This document shows, piece by piece, positions 27,507-36,913 of a DNA stretch of 64,000 nucleotides. The stretch spans positions 3,720,001 to 3,784,000 of the forward strand of contig NZ_CP044972.1 of NCBI RefSeq assembly GCF_010104355.1, given 5' to 3'. Source of the DNA: Hydrogenophaga sp. PBL-H3 (GTDB taxonomy: Bacteria; Pseudomonadota; Gammaproteobacteria; Burkholderiales; Burkholderiaceae_C). The notes beneath the pieces were generated by a model. It was not told the DNA's origin, did no database searches, and saw only the letters and a list, made by a program, of their open reading frames with translations. A program made the position numbers and the translations under genes. The number at the start of each line of letters is the position of its first letter. Within the stretch, counting starts at the first letter, position 1.

Positions 27507-29057
27507 ATGTCCAATCGCATGACGCTCGCCAAACGCCTGTTTCTCGTCAACGCCACGATGATCGGCCTGCTGATCATCGTGACCCTCACGGTCTGGTTCA
27601 TGATGGACAAGGTCATGGCCGCGGCCGACCGCATCAGCAAGACCAACGTGCCACAGCTGGAGCTGATCGCCGAGCTGGAACTCAACGTCACCCGAACCTC
27701 GCTGCAGGTGCGCCACGCCATCCTCTCGCGCAATCCGCAGGAACTGCAGACCACGCTGGACGACATCGGTGCCAAGAAGAAGTTTCTGTTTGAAAAACTC
27801 GACGCGTTCGGCAAAGGCATGATCGATGAGGAAGGGAGCAAGGCGTTTGCCCCGCTGCCCGGACTGATGGACGAGTTCTGGAAACAAGGCACGGCCAACG
27901 TGGCCTTGATCCAGGAAGGCAAGAAGGAGGAAGCCTTTGCTTTCCTGGTGGACAAGACGATCCCCGCCCGCAATGCACTGCTGTTGCCCCTGGCCCAGGA
28001 GAAAAAGCGCCAGGGCGAACGGCTGCATTTCCGTGTGGAAGAGGTGAAGGAGTTCTCCGAGCTGGACCGCGATGTGGTCATTGGCGCGGTGCTGATCGTG
28101 GCCCTGGCGATGGCGGGCATGACCTGGTACCTGAACCGGGTCACTCAGCAGCTCGGCGCCGACCCCGACCAGCTCAAGCGCGTGGCCGATGCCGTGGCGC
28201 AAGGCGACCTGAGCGTGACGATCGAACTGAAGCCGGGCGACACGACCAGCACGATGTCCGCCCTGCACACCATGACGCAGCGGCTGGCCCAGTCGGTGAG
28301 CCGGGTGCGCGTGGGGGCAGAAGGCGTGTCCAACGCCAGTTCGGAAATCGCATCGGGCAACTCCGACCTGTCGGGCCGCACCGAGAGCCAGGCCAGCGCG
28401 CTGGAGCAAACCTCGGCTTCCATGGAAGAACTGGGCTCCACCGTGCGGCAGAACGCCGACAACGCCCGCACCGCCAACCAGCTGGCGCAGTCGGCATCCA
28501 ACCTGGCCACCCAGGGCGGCGACGTGGTGGGTCAGGTCGTCACGACCATGAAGGACATCAACGACAGCAGCCAGAAGATCGCCGAGATCATCGGCGTGAT
28601 CGACGGTATCGCGTTCCAGACCAACATCCTCGCGCTCAATGCGGCGGTGGAAGCGGCGCGCGCCGGCGAACAGGGCCGCGGCTTTGCCGTGGTGGCGGGT
28701 GAGGTGCGCAACCTCGCACAGCGCAGCGCCGAGGCGGCCAAACAGATCAAGGGACTGATCTCCACCAGCGCCGAGCGCGTGGGCCAGGGCACCGCCCTGG
28801 TGGACCGCGCCGGTGTGACCATGAACGAGGTGGTGGCCGCGATCCGTCGCGTCACGTCCATCATGGAAGAGATCAGCAACGCCAGCGCCGAGCAGAGCGC
28901 CGGTGTCGGTCAGGTGGGCGAAGCCATCACCCAGATGGACCAGGCCACGCAGCAAAACGCGGCACTGGTGGAACAGATGGCAGCGGCCGCCACAGGCCTG
29001 AGCACGCAGGCGGCCGATCTGGTGAGCGCAGTGGCAGTGTTCAAGCTGCGGGGGTGA
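27507..29057 (+). CDS. methyl-accepting chemotaxis protein
   Basis: The 516-residue chemoreceptor has membrane helix 1 (about 12-33), a periplasmic four-helix-bundle ligand domain, membrane helix 2 (about 190-210), HAMP and the cytoplasmic signalling rod with the conserved tip [19 protein letters not shown] and flanking methylation helices ([20 protein letters not shown]). Ligand unknown. It lacks a C-terminal CheR-docking pentapeptide (ends VFKLRG). AAGGA precedes the ATG. It is monocistronic, followed by a pair of GC-rich repeats. Confidence 0.97.
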   Translation: MSNRMTLAKRLFLVNATMIGLLIIVTLTVWFMMDKVMAAADRISKTNVPQLELIAELELNVTRTSLQVRHAILSRNPQELQTTLDDIGAKKKFLFEKLDAFGKGMIDEEGSKAFAPLPGLMDEFWKQGTANVALIQEGKKEEAFAFLVDKTIPARNALLLPLAQEKKRQGERLHFRVEEVKEFSELDRDVVIGAVLIVALAMAGMTWYLNRVTQQLGADPDQLKRVADAVAQGDLSVTIELKPGDTTSTMSALHTMTQRLAQSVSRVRVGAEGVSNASSEIASGNSDLSGRTESQASALEQTSASMEELGSTVRQNADNARTANQLAQSASNLATQGGDVVGQVVTTMKDINDSSQKIAEIIGVIDGIAFQTNILALNAAVEAARAGEQGRGFAVVAGEVRNLAQRSAEAAKQIKGLISTSAERVGQGTALVDRAGVTMNEVVAAIRRVTSIMEEISNASAEQSAGVGQVGEAITQMDQATQQNAALVEQMAAAATGLSTQAADLVSAVAVFKLRG

Positions 29058-29069
29058 GGGGGGGGAACA

Positions 29070-29114
29070 CCCCCACGCTCCGCCGCTGCGCGGGTCGCTG
29101 CCCCCCGAGGGGGC
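29070..29114. repeat. GC-rich intergenic repeat, copy A of a tandem pair
   Basis: A 45-bp unit starting CCCCCACGCTCCGCC and ending in the hairpin GCCCCCCGAGGGGGC. It is identical to copy B at 29152-29196 at 44 of 45 positions. It lies between convergent genes, where the hairpin could act as a transcription terminator. Confidence 0.85.
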
Positions 29115-29151
29115 TGATTCGCCTTGGGGCGGCCCGGCGGCGAAACTGTTG

Positions 29152-29196
29152 CCCCCACGCTCCCCCGCTGCGCGGGTCGCTGCCCCCCGAGGGGGC
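29152..29196. repeat. GC-rich intergenic repeat, copy B of a tandem pair
   Basis: Same 45-bp unit and orientation as copy A, 37 bp further on, with one difference (C for G at its thirteenth position). It ends 12 bp before the stop of the convergent hypothetical gene. Confidence 0.85.
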
Positions 29197-29207
29197 TTCC
29201 TCAACCC

Positions 29208-29903
29208 TTAGACTTTTTCGCTCAGCAGCGTGCCCACTTCCAGTGGGGCAAGGCTGCTTTGACCATGCTCGTCGTAGGCAATCACCTCACCACCGGGCAC
29301 CTCGGGCGCGGCCTCAGCCGCGGCGTCTTCGGCAGCCTGCGGCGTCAACGGCCAAGGCATGTTGTCGGCCGTGGCCTGCTCGGGAGATGCGGCGGCCTTG
29401 GTGCCGGGCAACAGCCGGCGTGACAGGGTGGAGGCGGCCACGGCCGAGAGGTCGGGCGCGGTGTCGCTCTGGTTGCCAGGCAGCGCCTCGCCCCTGGAAT
29501 CGACGCCCAATGCCTGGTCAACCACCGCGGCGCTGGCCGCCCACATGTTGGAAAACACTTCCTGCAGCCGCTCCATGGCCTTCTTGTGGCTCGCCTTGTC
29601 GGTTTCGGCCTTCTTGAGTGCCTGCTCCGCGCGCTGCGCGGCGGCTTCCTGGCGCGCCTGCACGGCGGCCTGGCTTTGAGGATCGGTCGCAGCCGGCCGG
29701 GGCAGCAGGGGCGCGGCAGGGCTGGCCTCGTCATCGGCCTTGACCGGGGACCGACGGGCCTCACGCCGGGCCTGCACATCGGTCTGCAACTCTTGCCCGA
29801 CCGACTGCACCGGCTTGACCGCCGGCGTGGCCACCACCGGCGCCACGGCAGCGGACGGCGGTGTTGGCCAGGACACGGGACTGGACGTGGAGATGTTGAT
29901 CAT
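29208..29903 (-). CDS. hypothetical protein, putatively sigma-28 dependent
   Basis: I do not recognise this 231-residue protein. It is Ala/Pro/Gln-rich and soluble, with no signal peptide or membrane helix. A proline-rich N-terminal third is followed by a charged probable coiled coil (residues about 85-125, QARQEAAAQRAEQALKKAET) and a low-complexity acidic C-terminus ending LEVGTLLSEKV. A near-consensus sigma-28 promoter 55 bp upstream ties it to late flagellar expression, so it may be a flagellar or chemotaxis accessory protein. Its composition recalls secreted flagellar regulators such as FliK, but no motif proves this. Confidence 0.75.
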   Translation of the reverse strand: MINISTSSPVSWPTPPSAAVAPVVATPAVKPVQSVGQELQTDVQARREARRSPVKADDEASPAAPLLPRPAATDPQSQAAVQARQEAAAQRAEQALKKAETDKASHKKAMERLQEVFSNMWAASAAVVDQALGVDSRGEALPGNQSDTAPDLSAVAASTLSRRLLPGTKAAASPEQATADNMPWPLTPQAAEDAAAEAAPEVPGGEVIAYDEHGQSSLAPLEVGTLLSEKV

Positions 29904-29957
29904 GGCGGACCTCTCAAGTGGCCACCAGGCGCAAACATGCCCGGTGTTCTTGGCTCT

Positions 29958-29984
29958 CTATCGGCGCCCTTGAGGCTGACTTGA
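29958..29984 (-). promoter_or_regulatory. putative sigma-28 promoter of the hypothetical gene 29208-29903
   Basis: On the minus strand: TCAAGTCA (29984-29977), 11-bp spacer, GCCGATAG (29965-29958). Near-consensus FliA site 55 bp upstream of the ATG. Confidence 0.78.
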
Positions 29985-30144
29985 GCCCTCTTTCCGGAAT
30001 TTTTCAGACCACATCCACCCCACCGAGCGCCTGCGAACCATGCCGGGGGCGGTCTCTGGGCGTCCCTGGGCTCGATCGCCGGGTAGCGGCACCCATGCCG
30101 CGTTGAAGTGACTCAGTGGTGTCATCAACCGCCTGAAAGCACCC

Positions 30145-31548
30145 ATGAAACGTTCCAGCGATACCGTCCCGACCACACCCCCATCGAACCGCCGCGCACT
30201 GCTCCTGCACCACGTTCCCGCCCTGCTGGCGGACCCCGACGTGGCCGCCTTTCTGGACGGTCATGGGGCCGAACAGATCGACCACCGCCACCTGGAGCGC
30301 AGGTTCGTGCTGGCGAACGAACCCGCCTTGCTGCTGGAGCTCATCCGGGTCACCCGCAGCGACTTCGTGAAGCTCGACTGCGCGCTCGACGGCATGGCCG
30401 ACCCGCATTCACTGCCCGACGGACTCCTGGAGTACGTGGTGCAGCACCTCCCCGAAGTGCCGTGGGTCACCTCGCTCATGGTCGCCAGCGCGGACCTGAC
30501 CGCGCCGGCCTGCGCCAGGCTCCAGGCCCTGCTGCAGGCCCCGGGCTGCACGCTCACCCGCCTGTCGTTCGCCAACTGCCACTTCGCCGACCCGCAAGTG
30601 CGCTTTCCCACCCACGCACCCACGGTCCAGGAGATGGGCTGGGTCAATATTTACGACGCTCCCCCTGCCGCCCTGGAGATGTCCCAGTTCCTGCCCGCCG
30701 CCACGACCTGGACCGGGCTGGAAGTCCTGCGGCTGATGAGCCTGGGCGCGCCCATCAATTTCGGGGCGGTGACACAGGTGCTCCTGGCCAACCAGCGCAT
30801 CCGGAGCATGTTCCTGGCATCGGACGAAGTCCCCGCGCCCGACGAGCACCCCGCGCCGGATCCGCAGACCGACCCTGCCCTGCTGTTCAATGCGCTCAAA
30901 CAGGACCGCACCGGAGTGACCCAGCTGACCTTGCGGCTGGCGAACGAGGAACACGCAGACTTCGATGACCAGTGCCTGCAGCTCGTCGCCGACTGCCTGG
31001 CCACCAACACCACCCTCCAGGCGCTGGACATCCCGGGCATCCAGATGTGCTCGGGCGCCGCCTTGCAGCAATTCACCGACGACCTGTGGAACAACCACAC
31101 GGTCACCGCACTCGCGCCGCTGGACGTGTTCAACATGCGCGCGCCGGCACCGATCCGGCGCAACCAGGCGCAGCATTTCAGGTTCACGGCGGAGTTCATC
31201 CTGGGCTCGGCAGAAGCGTTCATGCGGCTCATGGGCACGCCCCGGGAGCTCGGCACGCTGGTGGGGACCCACCTTGCGCCCACCCCCGTGGAGCGCGTCT
31301 ATTGCGGCCCCGTCATGGCCCTGCTGTGCAAGGCCACCCATGCCAGCGGCGTCCAGTTGCGCAGCGCATGCCTGCGCGAAGCCCTCAAGCAGCACATCCG
31401 GAGCAACGATTCAGAGCGTTGCCGGGCGCTGATCAACACCATGGTTCACACCCGGCTTGACCTGTTGCCCCCAGACAAGGCGGAGGTGGTGGCACTGGCC
31501 AGGGCCCGCGGGCGCCTGAACCTCCTGCCTCCCGGCTACGCGGGCTGA
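30145..31548 (+). CDS. hypothetical protein with leucine-rich-repeat-like segments
   Basis: The 467-residue protein has no signal peptide or membrane helix. Several stretches resemble ribonuclease-inhibitor-type leucine-rich repeats ([56 protein letters not shown]). The last 120 residues are helical with no recognised domain. LRR proteins of this sort in proteobacteria are often effectors or protein-binding adaptors, but no secretion signal or toxin domain was seen. It lies alone between the sigma-28-linked hypothetical gene and the Aer-like receptor. Function unknown. Confidence 0.8.
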   Translation: MKRSSDTVPTTPPSNRRALLLHHVPALLADPDVAAFLDGHGAEQIDHRHLERRFVLANEPALLLELIRVTRSDFVKLDCALDGMADPHSLPDGLLEYVVQHLPEVPWVTSLMVASADLTAPACARLQALLQAPGCTLTRLSFANCHFADPQVRFPTHAPTVQEMGWVNIYDAPPAALEMSQFLPAATTWTGLEVLRLMSLGAPINFGAVTQVLLANQRIRSMFLASDEVPAPDEHPAPDPQTDPALLFNALKQDRTGVTQLTLRLANEEHADFDDQCLQLVADCLATNTTLQALDIPGIQMCSGAALQQFTDDLWNNHTVTALAPLDVFNMRAPAPIRRNQAQHFRFTAEFILGSAEAFMRLMGTPRELGTLVGTHLAPTPVERVYCGPVMALLCKATHASGVQLRSACLREALKQHIRSNDSERCRALINTMVHTRLDLLPPDKAEVVALARARGRLNLLPPGYAG

Positions 31549-31645
31549 GTTCATCGCGCCAGCCCGGCGCATGGCAATGGCAAGACCGCCGGGTCACCGA
31601 CCGCAAGGGGCGGTACTGGACCGGTATTGCCGCCAATATCAGCCC

Positions 31646-31672
31646 TTTAGATCTTGTGGGTATTGCCGATAC
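31646..31672 (+). promoter_or_regulatory. putative sigma-28 promoter of the Aer-like receptor
   Basis: TTTAGATC (31646-31653), 11-bp spacer, GCCGATAC (31665-31672). The -10 element is near consensus and the -35 is weaker. It lies 73 bp upstream of the ATG at 31746. Confidence 0.68.
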
Positions 31673-31745
31673 TGGGTGTGTACGGTTCCTGAAACATGCA
31701 ACTGCATTGAAGGGGCCACACCCTCAACGTATCTGCGAGATCCCC

Positions 31746-33326
31746 ATGCGCACCAACCTGCCCGTCACCCACCAGGAGTTCGTCATTCCCGAGGGGGTGA
31801 CCCTTGTGTCGACAACCGACCTGCAGAGCCGCATCACTTACTGCAACCCCGCCTTCGTGGCGGTCAGCGGCTTTGACCGCGAGGAACTCATCGGGCAGCC
31901 GCACAACCTGGTGCGCCACCCCGACATGCCCGCCGAGGCCTTCCGCGACATGTGGGCCACGCTGGCCAGTGGCTCGCCGTGGTCGGCGCTGGTGAAGAAC
32001 CGGCGCAAGAACGGCGACCACTACTGGGTGGTGGCCAACGCCACCCCGGTGATGGAAAACGGCCAGGCGGTGGGCTACATGTCGGTGCGCACCCGCCCCT
32101 CGCGCGAGCAGGTGCAGGAGGCCGAGGCGCTCTACGCCCGCATGCGCAGCGAGCACGCGGCGGGCAACGCCAGCATGGCGCTGCACCATGGCCGCGTGGT
32201 GCGCACCGGCCTGGCAGGCCGGCTGCAGCGCATGGCCCAGCTCACGCTGGGCAAGCGCATCGGCATCTCGTCGGTGGGGCTGGCGGCGGCCGGCCTGGTG
32301 ATTGGCGAATACGCCGCCGCGCACGGCACCGGTGTGCACGTGGCCGCGGGTGCGGTGTTGTTGGTGATCGCCGCGCTCGCCGCGCTGAGCCTGCGCAGCC
32401 AGATCCTGCGTCCGCTCGCGCAATCGGTGGCCTTTGCCAACCAGATGGCCGCGGGCGACCTCTCGGCGCGTTTCAAGGGCGCCAGCGGCGGCGAGTTCGG
32501 TGAACTCGCCCGCGCGCTCAACCAGCTCAACGTGAATCTGCAGGCGGTGGTGTCCGACGTGCGCCACGAGGTTGAAGGCGTGCAGGTGGCGTCCAACGAG
32601 ATCGCCGCCGGCAACTCGGACCTGTCCTCGCGCACCGAATCGCAGGCCAGCAGCCTGGAGGAAACCGCCGCCTCCATGGAGCAGCTCACCAGCACCGTGC
32701 AGCAAAGCGCCAACTCCTCACGCGAGGCCTCGGTGCTGTCGCAGCGCTCGGCCACCGTGGCGCGCGAAGGCAACGAAGCCATGAGCCAGGTCGTCACCAC
32801 CATGGACGACATCAGCAAATCATCACGCCGCATCGGCGAGATCATCGGCGTGATCGACGGCATCGCCTTCCAGACCAACATCCTGGCGCTGAACGCTGCG
32901 GTGGAAGCCGCCCGCGCGGGTGAACAGGGTCGCGGTTTCGCCGTGGTCGCCGGCGAGGTGCGCAACCTGGCCCAGCGCACGCTGAGCGCGGCCAAGGAAA
33001 TCAAGGTGCTGATCGACGAGTCGGCCGCCAAGGTGTCGCACGGCAGCCAGCTGGTGCACAGCGCCGGGCAGACCATGGCCAATGTGGTGGGCTCGGTGGA
33101 GCAGGTCAATGGCCTGATCGCCGAGATCACCGGCGCCACGCACGAGCAGTCGATGGGCCTGGCGCAGATCAACCAGGCGGTGGGCCAACTCGACTCGGTG
33201 ACCCAGCAGAACTCGGCCATGGTCGAAGAGCTCTCGGCCGCCGCGAGTTCGCTGCAGGCGCAGGCCCGGGTGATGAACGACGCCGTGAAGATCTTCCGGC
33301 TCGACAACCGCAAGCAGGCGGTCTGA
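31746..33326 (+). CDS. Aer-like PAS-domain chemoreceptor (aerotaxis/energy taxis)
   Basis: The product of about 526 residues has an N-terminal PAS domain of the Aer type ([20 protein letters not shown], then [11 protein letters not shown]), which in Aer binds FAD and reads redox state. Two closely spaced membrane helices (about 178-225) form a hairpin with little periplasmic loop, followed by HAMP and a full MCP signalling domain ([19 protein letters not shown]). I start at the ATG at 31746, where the PAS begins normally; a longer frame would start inside the promoter. It ends KQAV, without a docking pentapeptide. Confidence 0.93.
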   Translation: MRTNLPVTHQEFVIPEGVTLVSTTDLQSRITYCNPAFVAVSGFDREELIGQPHNLVRHPDMPAEAFRDMWATLASGSPWSALVKNRRKNGDHYWVVANATPVMENGQAVGYMSVRTRPSREQVQEAEALYARMRSEHAAGNASMALHHGRVVRTGLAGRLQRMAQLTLGKRIGISSVGLAAAGLVIGEYAAAHGTGVHVAAGAVLLVIAALAALSLRSQILRPLAQSVAFANQMAAGDLSARFKGASGGEFGELARALNQLNVNLQAVVSDVRHEVEGVQVASNEIAAGNSDLSSRTESQASSLEETAASMEQLTSTVQQSANSSREASVLSQRSATVAREGNEAMSQVVTTMDDISKSSRRIGEIIGVIDGIAFQTNILALNAAVEAARAGEQGRGFAVVAGEVRNLAQRTLSAAKEIKVLIDESAAKVSHGSQLVHSAGQTMANVVGSVEQVNGLIAEITGATHEQSMGLAQINQAVGQLDSVTQQNSAMVEELSAAASSLQAQARVMNDAVKIFRLDNRKQAV

Positions 33327-33475
33327 AAATTTGTTCGTACTTCGGTGCATGAACCCCGGCCACGTGGACTGCGTCACAACCTTCATGCGCTCTCCAGCGT
33401 ACACTGACCCGTACCGAAAATAACGATGAGGAACCCCTCGCTGGCAGAGGTGCCTCGGACCAGAAAAGGCAACAG

Positions 33476-34504
33476 ATGACGGCCCTTCGTATCGCGCTGG
33501 GGGAGTACCTCGGGCAGGCATTCAACCGCATCCCCGTGGCCATGATCGTGGTCAACAAGGAAGGCACCATCGTCCGCCTCAACGAGCTGGCGGAAACCAC
33601 CTTTGGCTACGCCAGCGAAGAATTGATCGGTCAAAAGGTGGAGGTGCTGCTGCCCCCTCGCTACCGCCACAAACACCCCGGCTACCGCAGCGGCTTCCTG
33701 GCCGAGCCAAGTGCCCGGCCCATGGGCGCGGGCCGGGACCTCAGCGGGCTGCGCAAGGACGGCAGCGAATTCCCGGTGGAGATCGGCATCAACCCGGTGG
33801 AGACCGGTGAAGGGCCAATGATCCTGTCGGTGATCCTGGACTTGAGCGAGCGCAAGCTCAGCGAGAAACGCATCCAGGACGCGTTGCAGCAGAAAGAACT
33901 GCTGCTCAAGGAAGTGCACCACCGTGTGAAGAACAACCTGCAGGTGGTCCACAGCCTGCTGGACCTGCAGGCCCTCAAGATCAGCGACTCCGACATGGTC
34001 GATCTGCTGCGCGACAGCCAGAACCGCATCCGCTCCATGTCGCTGATTCACCAGACGCTCTACCAGTCGCAAGACTTTGCCCACGTCGACTTCCAGCGCT
34101 TCCTGGGCGAGCTGCTGCCCAGGCTCACCGAGTCCTACGGCGCGCGTTCGCGGCAGGTGCGCATCGACATCCGATCCACCGATGTGAAGCTGCCGATCAA
34201 CGACGCCATTCCTTGCGGCCTGATCGTCAACGAACTGGTGAGCAACGCGCTCAAGCACGGCTTCCCCGAGGACCGCCGGGGCACGGTGCTGGTGGAGATC
34301 GGCCAGGACGCGGATCAGGTGGTCGAGCTCGCCATCAGCGACGACGGCCAGGGCATCCCGCATGACATGGACCTGGGCAAATCCGAATCGCTCGGCTTGC
34401 AACTGGTCAACCTGCTCACCCGCCAGCTGCACGGACAGCTGGAAGTCCGACGCAGCGACCCCACCCGTTTCACCCTGCGCTTTCGCATGGGCGACAAGAC
34501 ATGA
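33476..34504 (+). CDS. PAS-HisKA_2 sensor histidine kinase
   Basis: The 342-residue cytosolic kinase has an N-terminal PAS domain (FNRIPVAMIVVNKEGTIVRL to LDLSERK) and a HisKA_2/HWE-like domain with the phosphoacceptor motif EVHHRVKNNLQVV (H148/H149), then a GHKL ATPase (GLIVNELVSNALKHGFPE). Kinases of this group often act with separate receiver proteins. It overlaps the next gene by 4 bp (ATGA), whose N-terminal receiver domain is the obvious phosphate acceptor. Confidence 0.93.
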   Translation: MTALRIALGEYLGQAFNRIPVAMIVVNKEGTIVRLNELAETTFGYASEELIGQKVEVLLPPRYRHKHPGYRSGFLAEPSARPMGAGRDLSGLRKDGSEFPVEIGINPVETGEGPMILSVILDLSERKLSEKRIQDALQQKELLLKEVHHRVKNNLQVVHSLLDLQALKISDSDMVDLLRDSQNRIRSMSLIHQTLYQSQDFAHVDFQRFLGELLPRLTESYGARSRQVRIDIRSTDVKLPINDAIPCGLIVNELVSNALKHGFPEDRRGTVLVEIGQDADQVVELAISDDGQGIPHDMDLGKSESLGLQLVNLLTRQLHGQLEVRRSDPTRFTLRFRMGDKT

Positions 34505-35988
34505 ATTCTTCCGCCCACATCCTGATCGTCGAAGACGAAAGCATCGTCGCGTTCAACCTGCAGCAGCGGCTCTCCCACATGGGCTACCACGTGCCCGACG
34601 TGGCGGTCTCTGGCAGCGAGACCTTCGAGCTGCTGTCGCAGTCGTGTCCGGACCTGATCCTGATGGACATCCACATCGAAGGCGCCATGGATGGCATCGA
34701 TGTGGCTGCGCGCATCCATGAAACGAACCCGGTACCGGTGATCTACCTCACCGCGTATTCGGAAGATTCCACACTGGAGCGCGCGCGCAAGACGCGGCCC
34801 TACGGCTACCTGATCAAGCCGTTCTCCGAGCGCGAACTGCACGCCACCATCCAGATGGCGCTGGAGCGCCACGCAGTGGAAAAGGCCCTGGCCGAAAACC
34901 AGCAACTGCTGCAGCAGGCGCTGGACGCCGCCAGCATGGGCACGGTGGAGATCAACACCGCCACCGGCGACCTGCGGCTCTCGCCTCGCTCGGCGAGCCT
35001 GATGGGCAAACCGGTTGATCGCGCGCTCTCGCTCAACGAATTCCTGTCCATCGTGGACGATGCCGACCGGCCGGGCATCGCGGTGCAGATGGAGGAGCGT
35101 GGCGTGCCGATGCAGAAGTTCAGCGAAGAATTCCGGGTGCTGCCAGCGGGTCAGGATGTGCGCTGGATCAAGATCGACGCCAGCCCGTTGACCGACAACC
35201 GCGTGAGCGGGATCGTGCAGGACATCACCGAGCGCAAGACCGCCGAGCTGCGCCTGCGCAAGCTCAACGAGGGCCTGGAGCACCTGGTGAACGAACGCAC
35301 CGGCGAGCTGAGCCAGAGCTTGCGCGAGCTGGAAGCCTTCACCTACTCCGCGGCCCACGACCTGCGCTCCCCCATCCGCGCCATTGCCGGACTCAGCGAG
35401 GTGGTGCGGGAGGAATTCGCCGAGGGCCTGGGCGACAAAGGCACGCGGCTGCTGCAGACCATGGGCTCATCGGCCCTGCGCATGGGCGACCTGATCGATG
35501 CCTTGCTGGAGATGTCGCGCCTGTCGCGCTCGACCATGAACCTGGCCGAGGTCGACCTCAGCCAGATGGCCAGCGAGCAGATGGCCGCCTTGATGGAGGC
35601 CGAACCGGGGCGACTGGCCCAGGTGAAGATTGCTCCCGGGTTGAGGGCACTGGCCGACCCGGTGCTGGTGCGTTGCGTGCTCGACAACCTGCTGCGCAAC
35701 GCCTGGAAGTTCAGCTCCAAGAAGGAAACGACCACCATCGAGGTGGGCTGCTTCGCGCAGGACGGTTGCCCGGTGTTCTTCGTGCGCGACGAGGGCTGCG
35801 GCTTCGACATGAAGTTCGCCGACCGCCTGTTCGATCCGTTCAACCGGCTGCACAGCCACAGCCAGTACAGCGGCTCGGGCATTGGCCTGAGCATCGTCAA
35901 GCGCATCATTTCGCGCCACGGCGGGCGCATCTGGACCCACTCGGTTCCAGGCGAAGGCTCCACCTTCCTGTTCACCCTGCAGGCCTGA
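34501..35988 (+). CDS. receiver-PAS-HisKA kinase (phosphorelay partner of upstream kinase)
   Basis: The 495-residue cytosolic protein has an N-terminal receiver (D56 in LMDIHIEGAMDG), a PAS domain (about 140-245), a coiled coil, HisKA with H286 (FTYSAAHDLRSPIR) and a HATPase of the phytochrome-like type (VRDEGCGFDMKFADRLFDPF, SGIGLSIVKRIISRHGG). It can both receive phosphate and act as a kinase. It is translationally coupled to the PAS-HisKA_2 kinase. Output is unknown; the pair converges on the universal stress gene. Confidence 0.93.
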   Translation: MNSSAHILIVEDESIVAFNLQQRLSHMGYHVPDVAVSGSETFELLSQSCPDLILMDIHIEGAMDGIDVAARIHETNPVPVIYLTAYSEDSTLERARKTRPYGYLIKPFSERELHATIQMALERHAVEKALAENQQLLQQALDAASMGTVEINTATGDLRLSPRSASLMGKPVDRALSLNEFLSIVDDADRPGIAVQMEERGVPMQKFSEEFRVLPAGQDVRWIKIDASPLTDNRVSGIVQDITERKTAELRLRKLNEGLEHLVNERTGELSQSLRELEAFTYSAAHDLRSPIRAIAGLSEVVREEFAEGLGDKGTRLLQTMGSSALRMGDLIDALLEMSRLSRSTMNLAEVDLSQMASEQMAALMEAEPGRLAQVKIAPGLRALADPVLVRCVLDNLLRNAWKFSSKKETTTIEVGCFAQDGCPVFFVRDEGCGFDMKFADRLFDPFNRLHSHSQYSGSGIGLSIVKRIISRHGGRIWTHSVPGEGSTFLFTLQA

Positions 35989-36009
35989 CGACCGGCGGGC
36001 CTGCCCGGC

Positions 36010-36462
36010 TCAGGTCAGGTCGGGCGCCTCCAGGGGGGCTGGCCGCACGATGGTGACCGGCACCGCGCAATGCTGCACCATGTGCTGCGCCACCGAACCC
36101 AGACCACGCTCGCTTTCACCACCACCGTGGGCGCTCATGATCACCGCGTCGCATTCGTGGCTCTCGACCAGCTCGGCCAGCGTGTGGGCCGGGTCGCCAC
36201 TGGCCACCACCGCCTCCACCAGCTGGCTGGCCGACGTCAGCAGCGCCACCGCGGGGCGGACCAGATCGTGGCCGGCTGCATCACTCACCTGGTGCAGCAC
36301 GTCGGGATCGTGTGCCACCACCAGTTCGTAGAGGTTGGGGGCTTCCTGCACATTGGCCACCACGAAGCGGGCTTTCAGGCCCGAGCTGACCAGGCGCATC
36401 GCATGGTAGGCGGCATGCATGGACTGGGCAGAGCCATCGACGGGAATGAGGTACTTGATCAT
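36010..36462 (-). CDS. universal stress protein (UspA family)
   Basis: The 150-residue single-domain protein starts IKYLIPVDGSAQSMHAAYHA and has the ATP-loop-like segment SAHGGGESERGLGSVAQHM near the C-terminus, close to the G2xG9xG(S/T) pattern of ATP-binding Usp proteins. UspA proteins support survival under stress. It is 19 bp downstream of the Rcp1-like receiver gene and on the same strand, so it is probably the last gene of that sensory operon. Confidence 0.9.
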   Translation of the reverse strand: MIKYLIPVDGSAQSMHAAYHAMRLVSSGLKARFVVANVQEAPNLYELVVAHDPDVLHQVSDAAGHDLVRPAVALLTSASQLVEAVVASGDPAHTLAELVESHECDAVIMSAHGGGESERGLGSVAQHMVQHCAVPVTIVRPAPLEAPDLT

Positions 36463-36481
36463 GGCAACTTTCGAAGAAGGG

Positions 36482-36913
36482 TCAGACAGGTCGTTCGTTG
36501 AGCAGGCACCAGTAGAGCTCGATGTGCTCGGCCACTTCGATGAACTTGTTGAAGCTGACCGGCTTCTCGATGTAGGAGTTCACCCCCAGGTCGTAGGCGG
36601 TCTTGAGATCGGAATTCTCACGCGACGAGGTGAGCACCACCACCGGGATGCGGCGGAACACCGGGTGTGACTTGAGCCGCTGCAGCACCTCCAGGCCATT
36701 GACCTTGGGCAGGTTGATGTCGAGCAGGATGACCGCCGGCATGGTCTCCCCCGCTTCCCAGCGCGCAAAGTACGCCAGCGCCTCTTCACCGTCGCGCGCG
36801 ATCTGGATGGTGTTGGAGAGCTTCTTCTTGTTGAAGGCACGCAGCGTGAGGTCAAGATCCATCGGGTTGTCTTCAACCAGCAGGATCGGCGGCGGGGACG
36901 CGGGCATGTTCAT
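36482..36913 (-). CDS. single-domain Rcp1-like response regulator
   Basis: The product of about 143 residues is one receiver domain of the phytochrome-partner (Rcp1) type: VEDNPMDLDLTLRAFNK, phosphoacceptor D65 (ILLDINLPKVNG), the conserved Thr/Ser in VVLTSS and a Lys (IEKPVSF). It has no output domain, so it signals by protein contact. The ATG overlaps the end of the kinase gene (ATGA), with GGAG upstream. The partner kinase has the matching phytochrome-type catalytic domain. Confidence 0.92.
   Translation of the reverse strand: MNMPASPPPILLVEDNPMDLDLTLRAFNKKKLSNTIQIARDGEEALAYFARWEAGETMPAVILLDINLPKVNGLEVLQRLKSHPVFRRIPVVVLTSSRENSDLKTAYDLGVNSYIEKPVSFNKFIEVAEHIELYWCLLNERPV

Noticed and set aside
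27222..29204. A minus-strand open frame extending the MHYT kinase to about 1430 residues
   Set aside because: The extension is exactly antisense to the chemoreceptor gene and has the His/Gly/Arg-rich composition of GC-rich shadow frames; the membrane domain starts naturally at 27221.
30145..31548. Reading the LRR-like protein as a type III effector
   Set aside because: No effector domain, export signal or non-flagellar secretion gene is visible; kept as unknown.
31621..31640. A second GCCG-rich promoter-like stretch before the Aer-like gene
   Set aside because: It reads TATTGCCGCC and lacks the GATA part of the sigma-28 -10 element; the site at 31665-31672 fits better.
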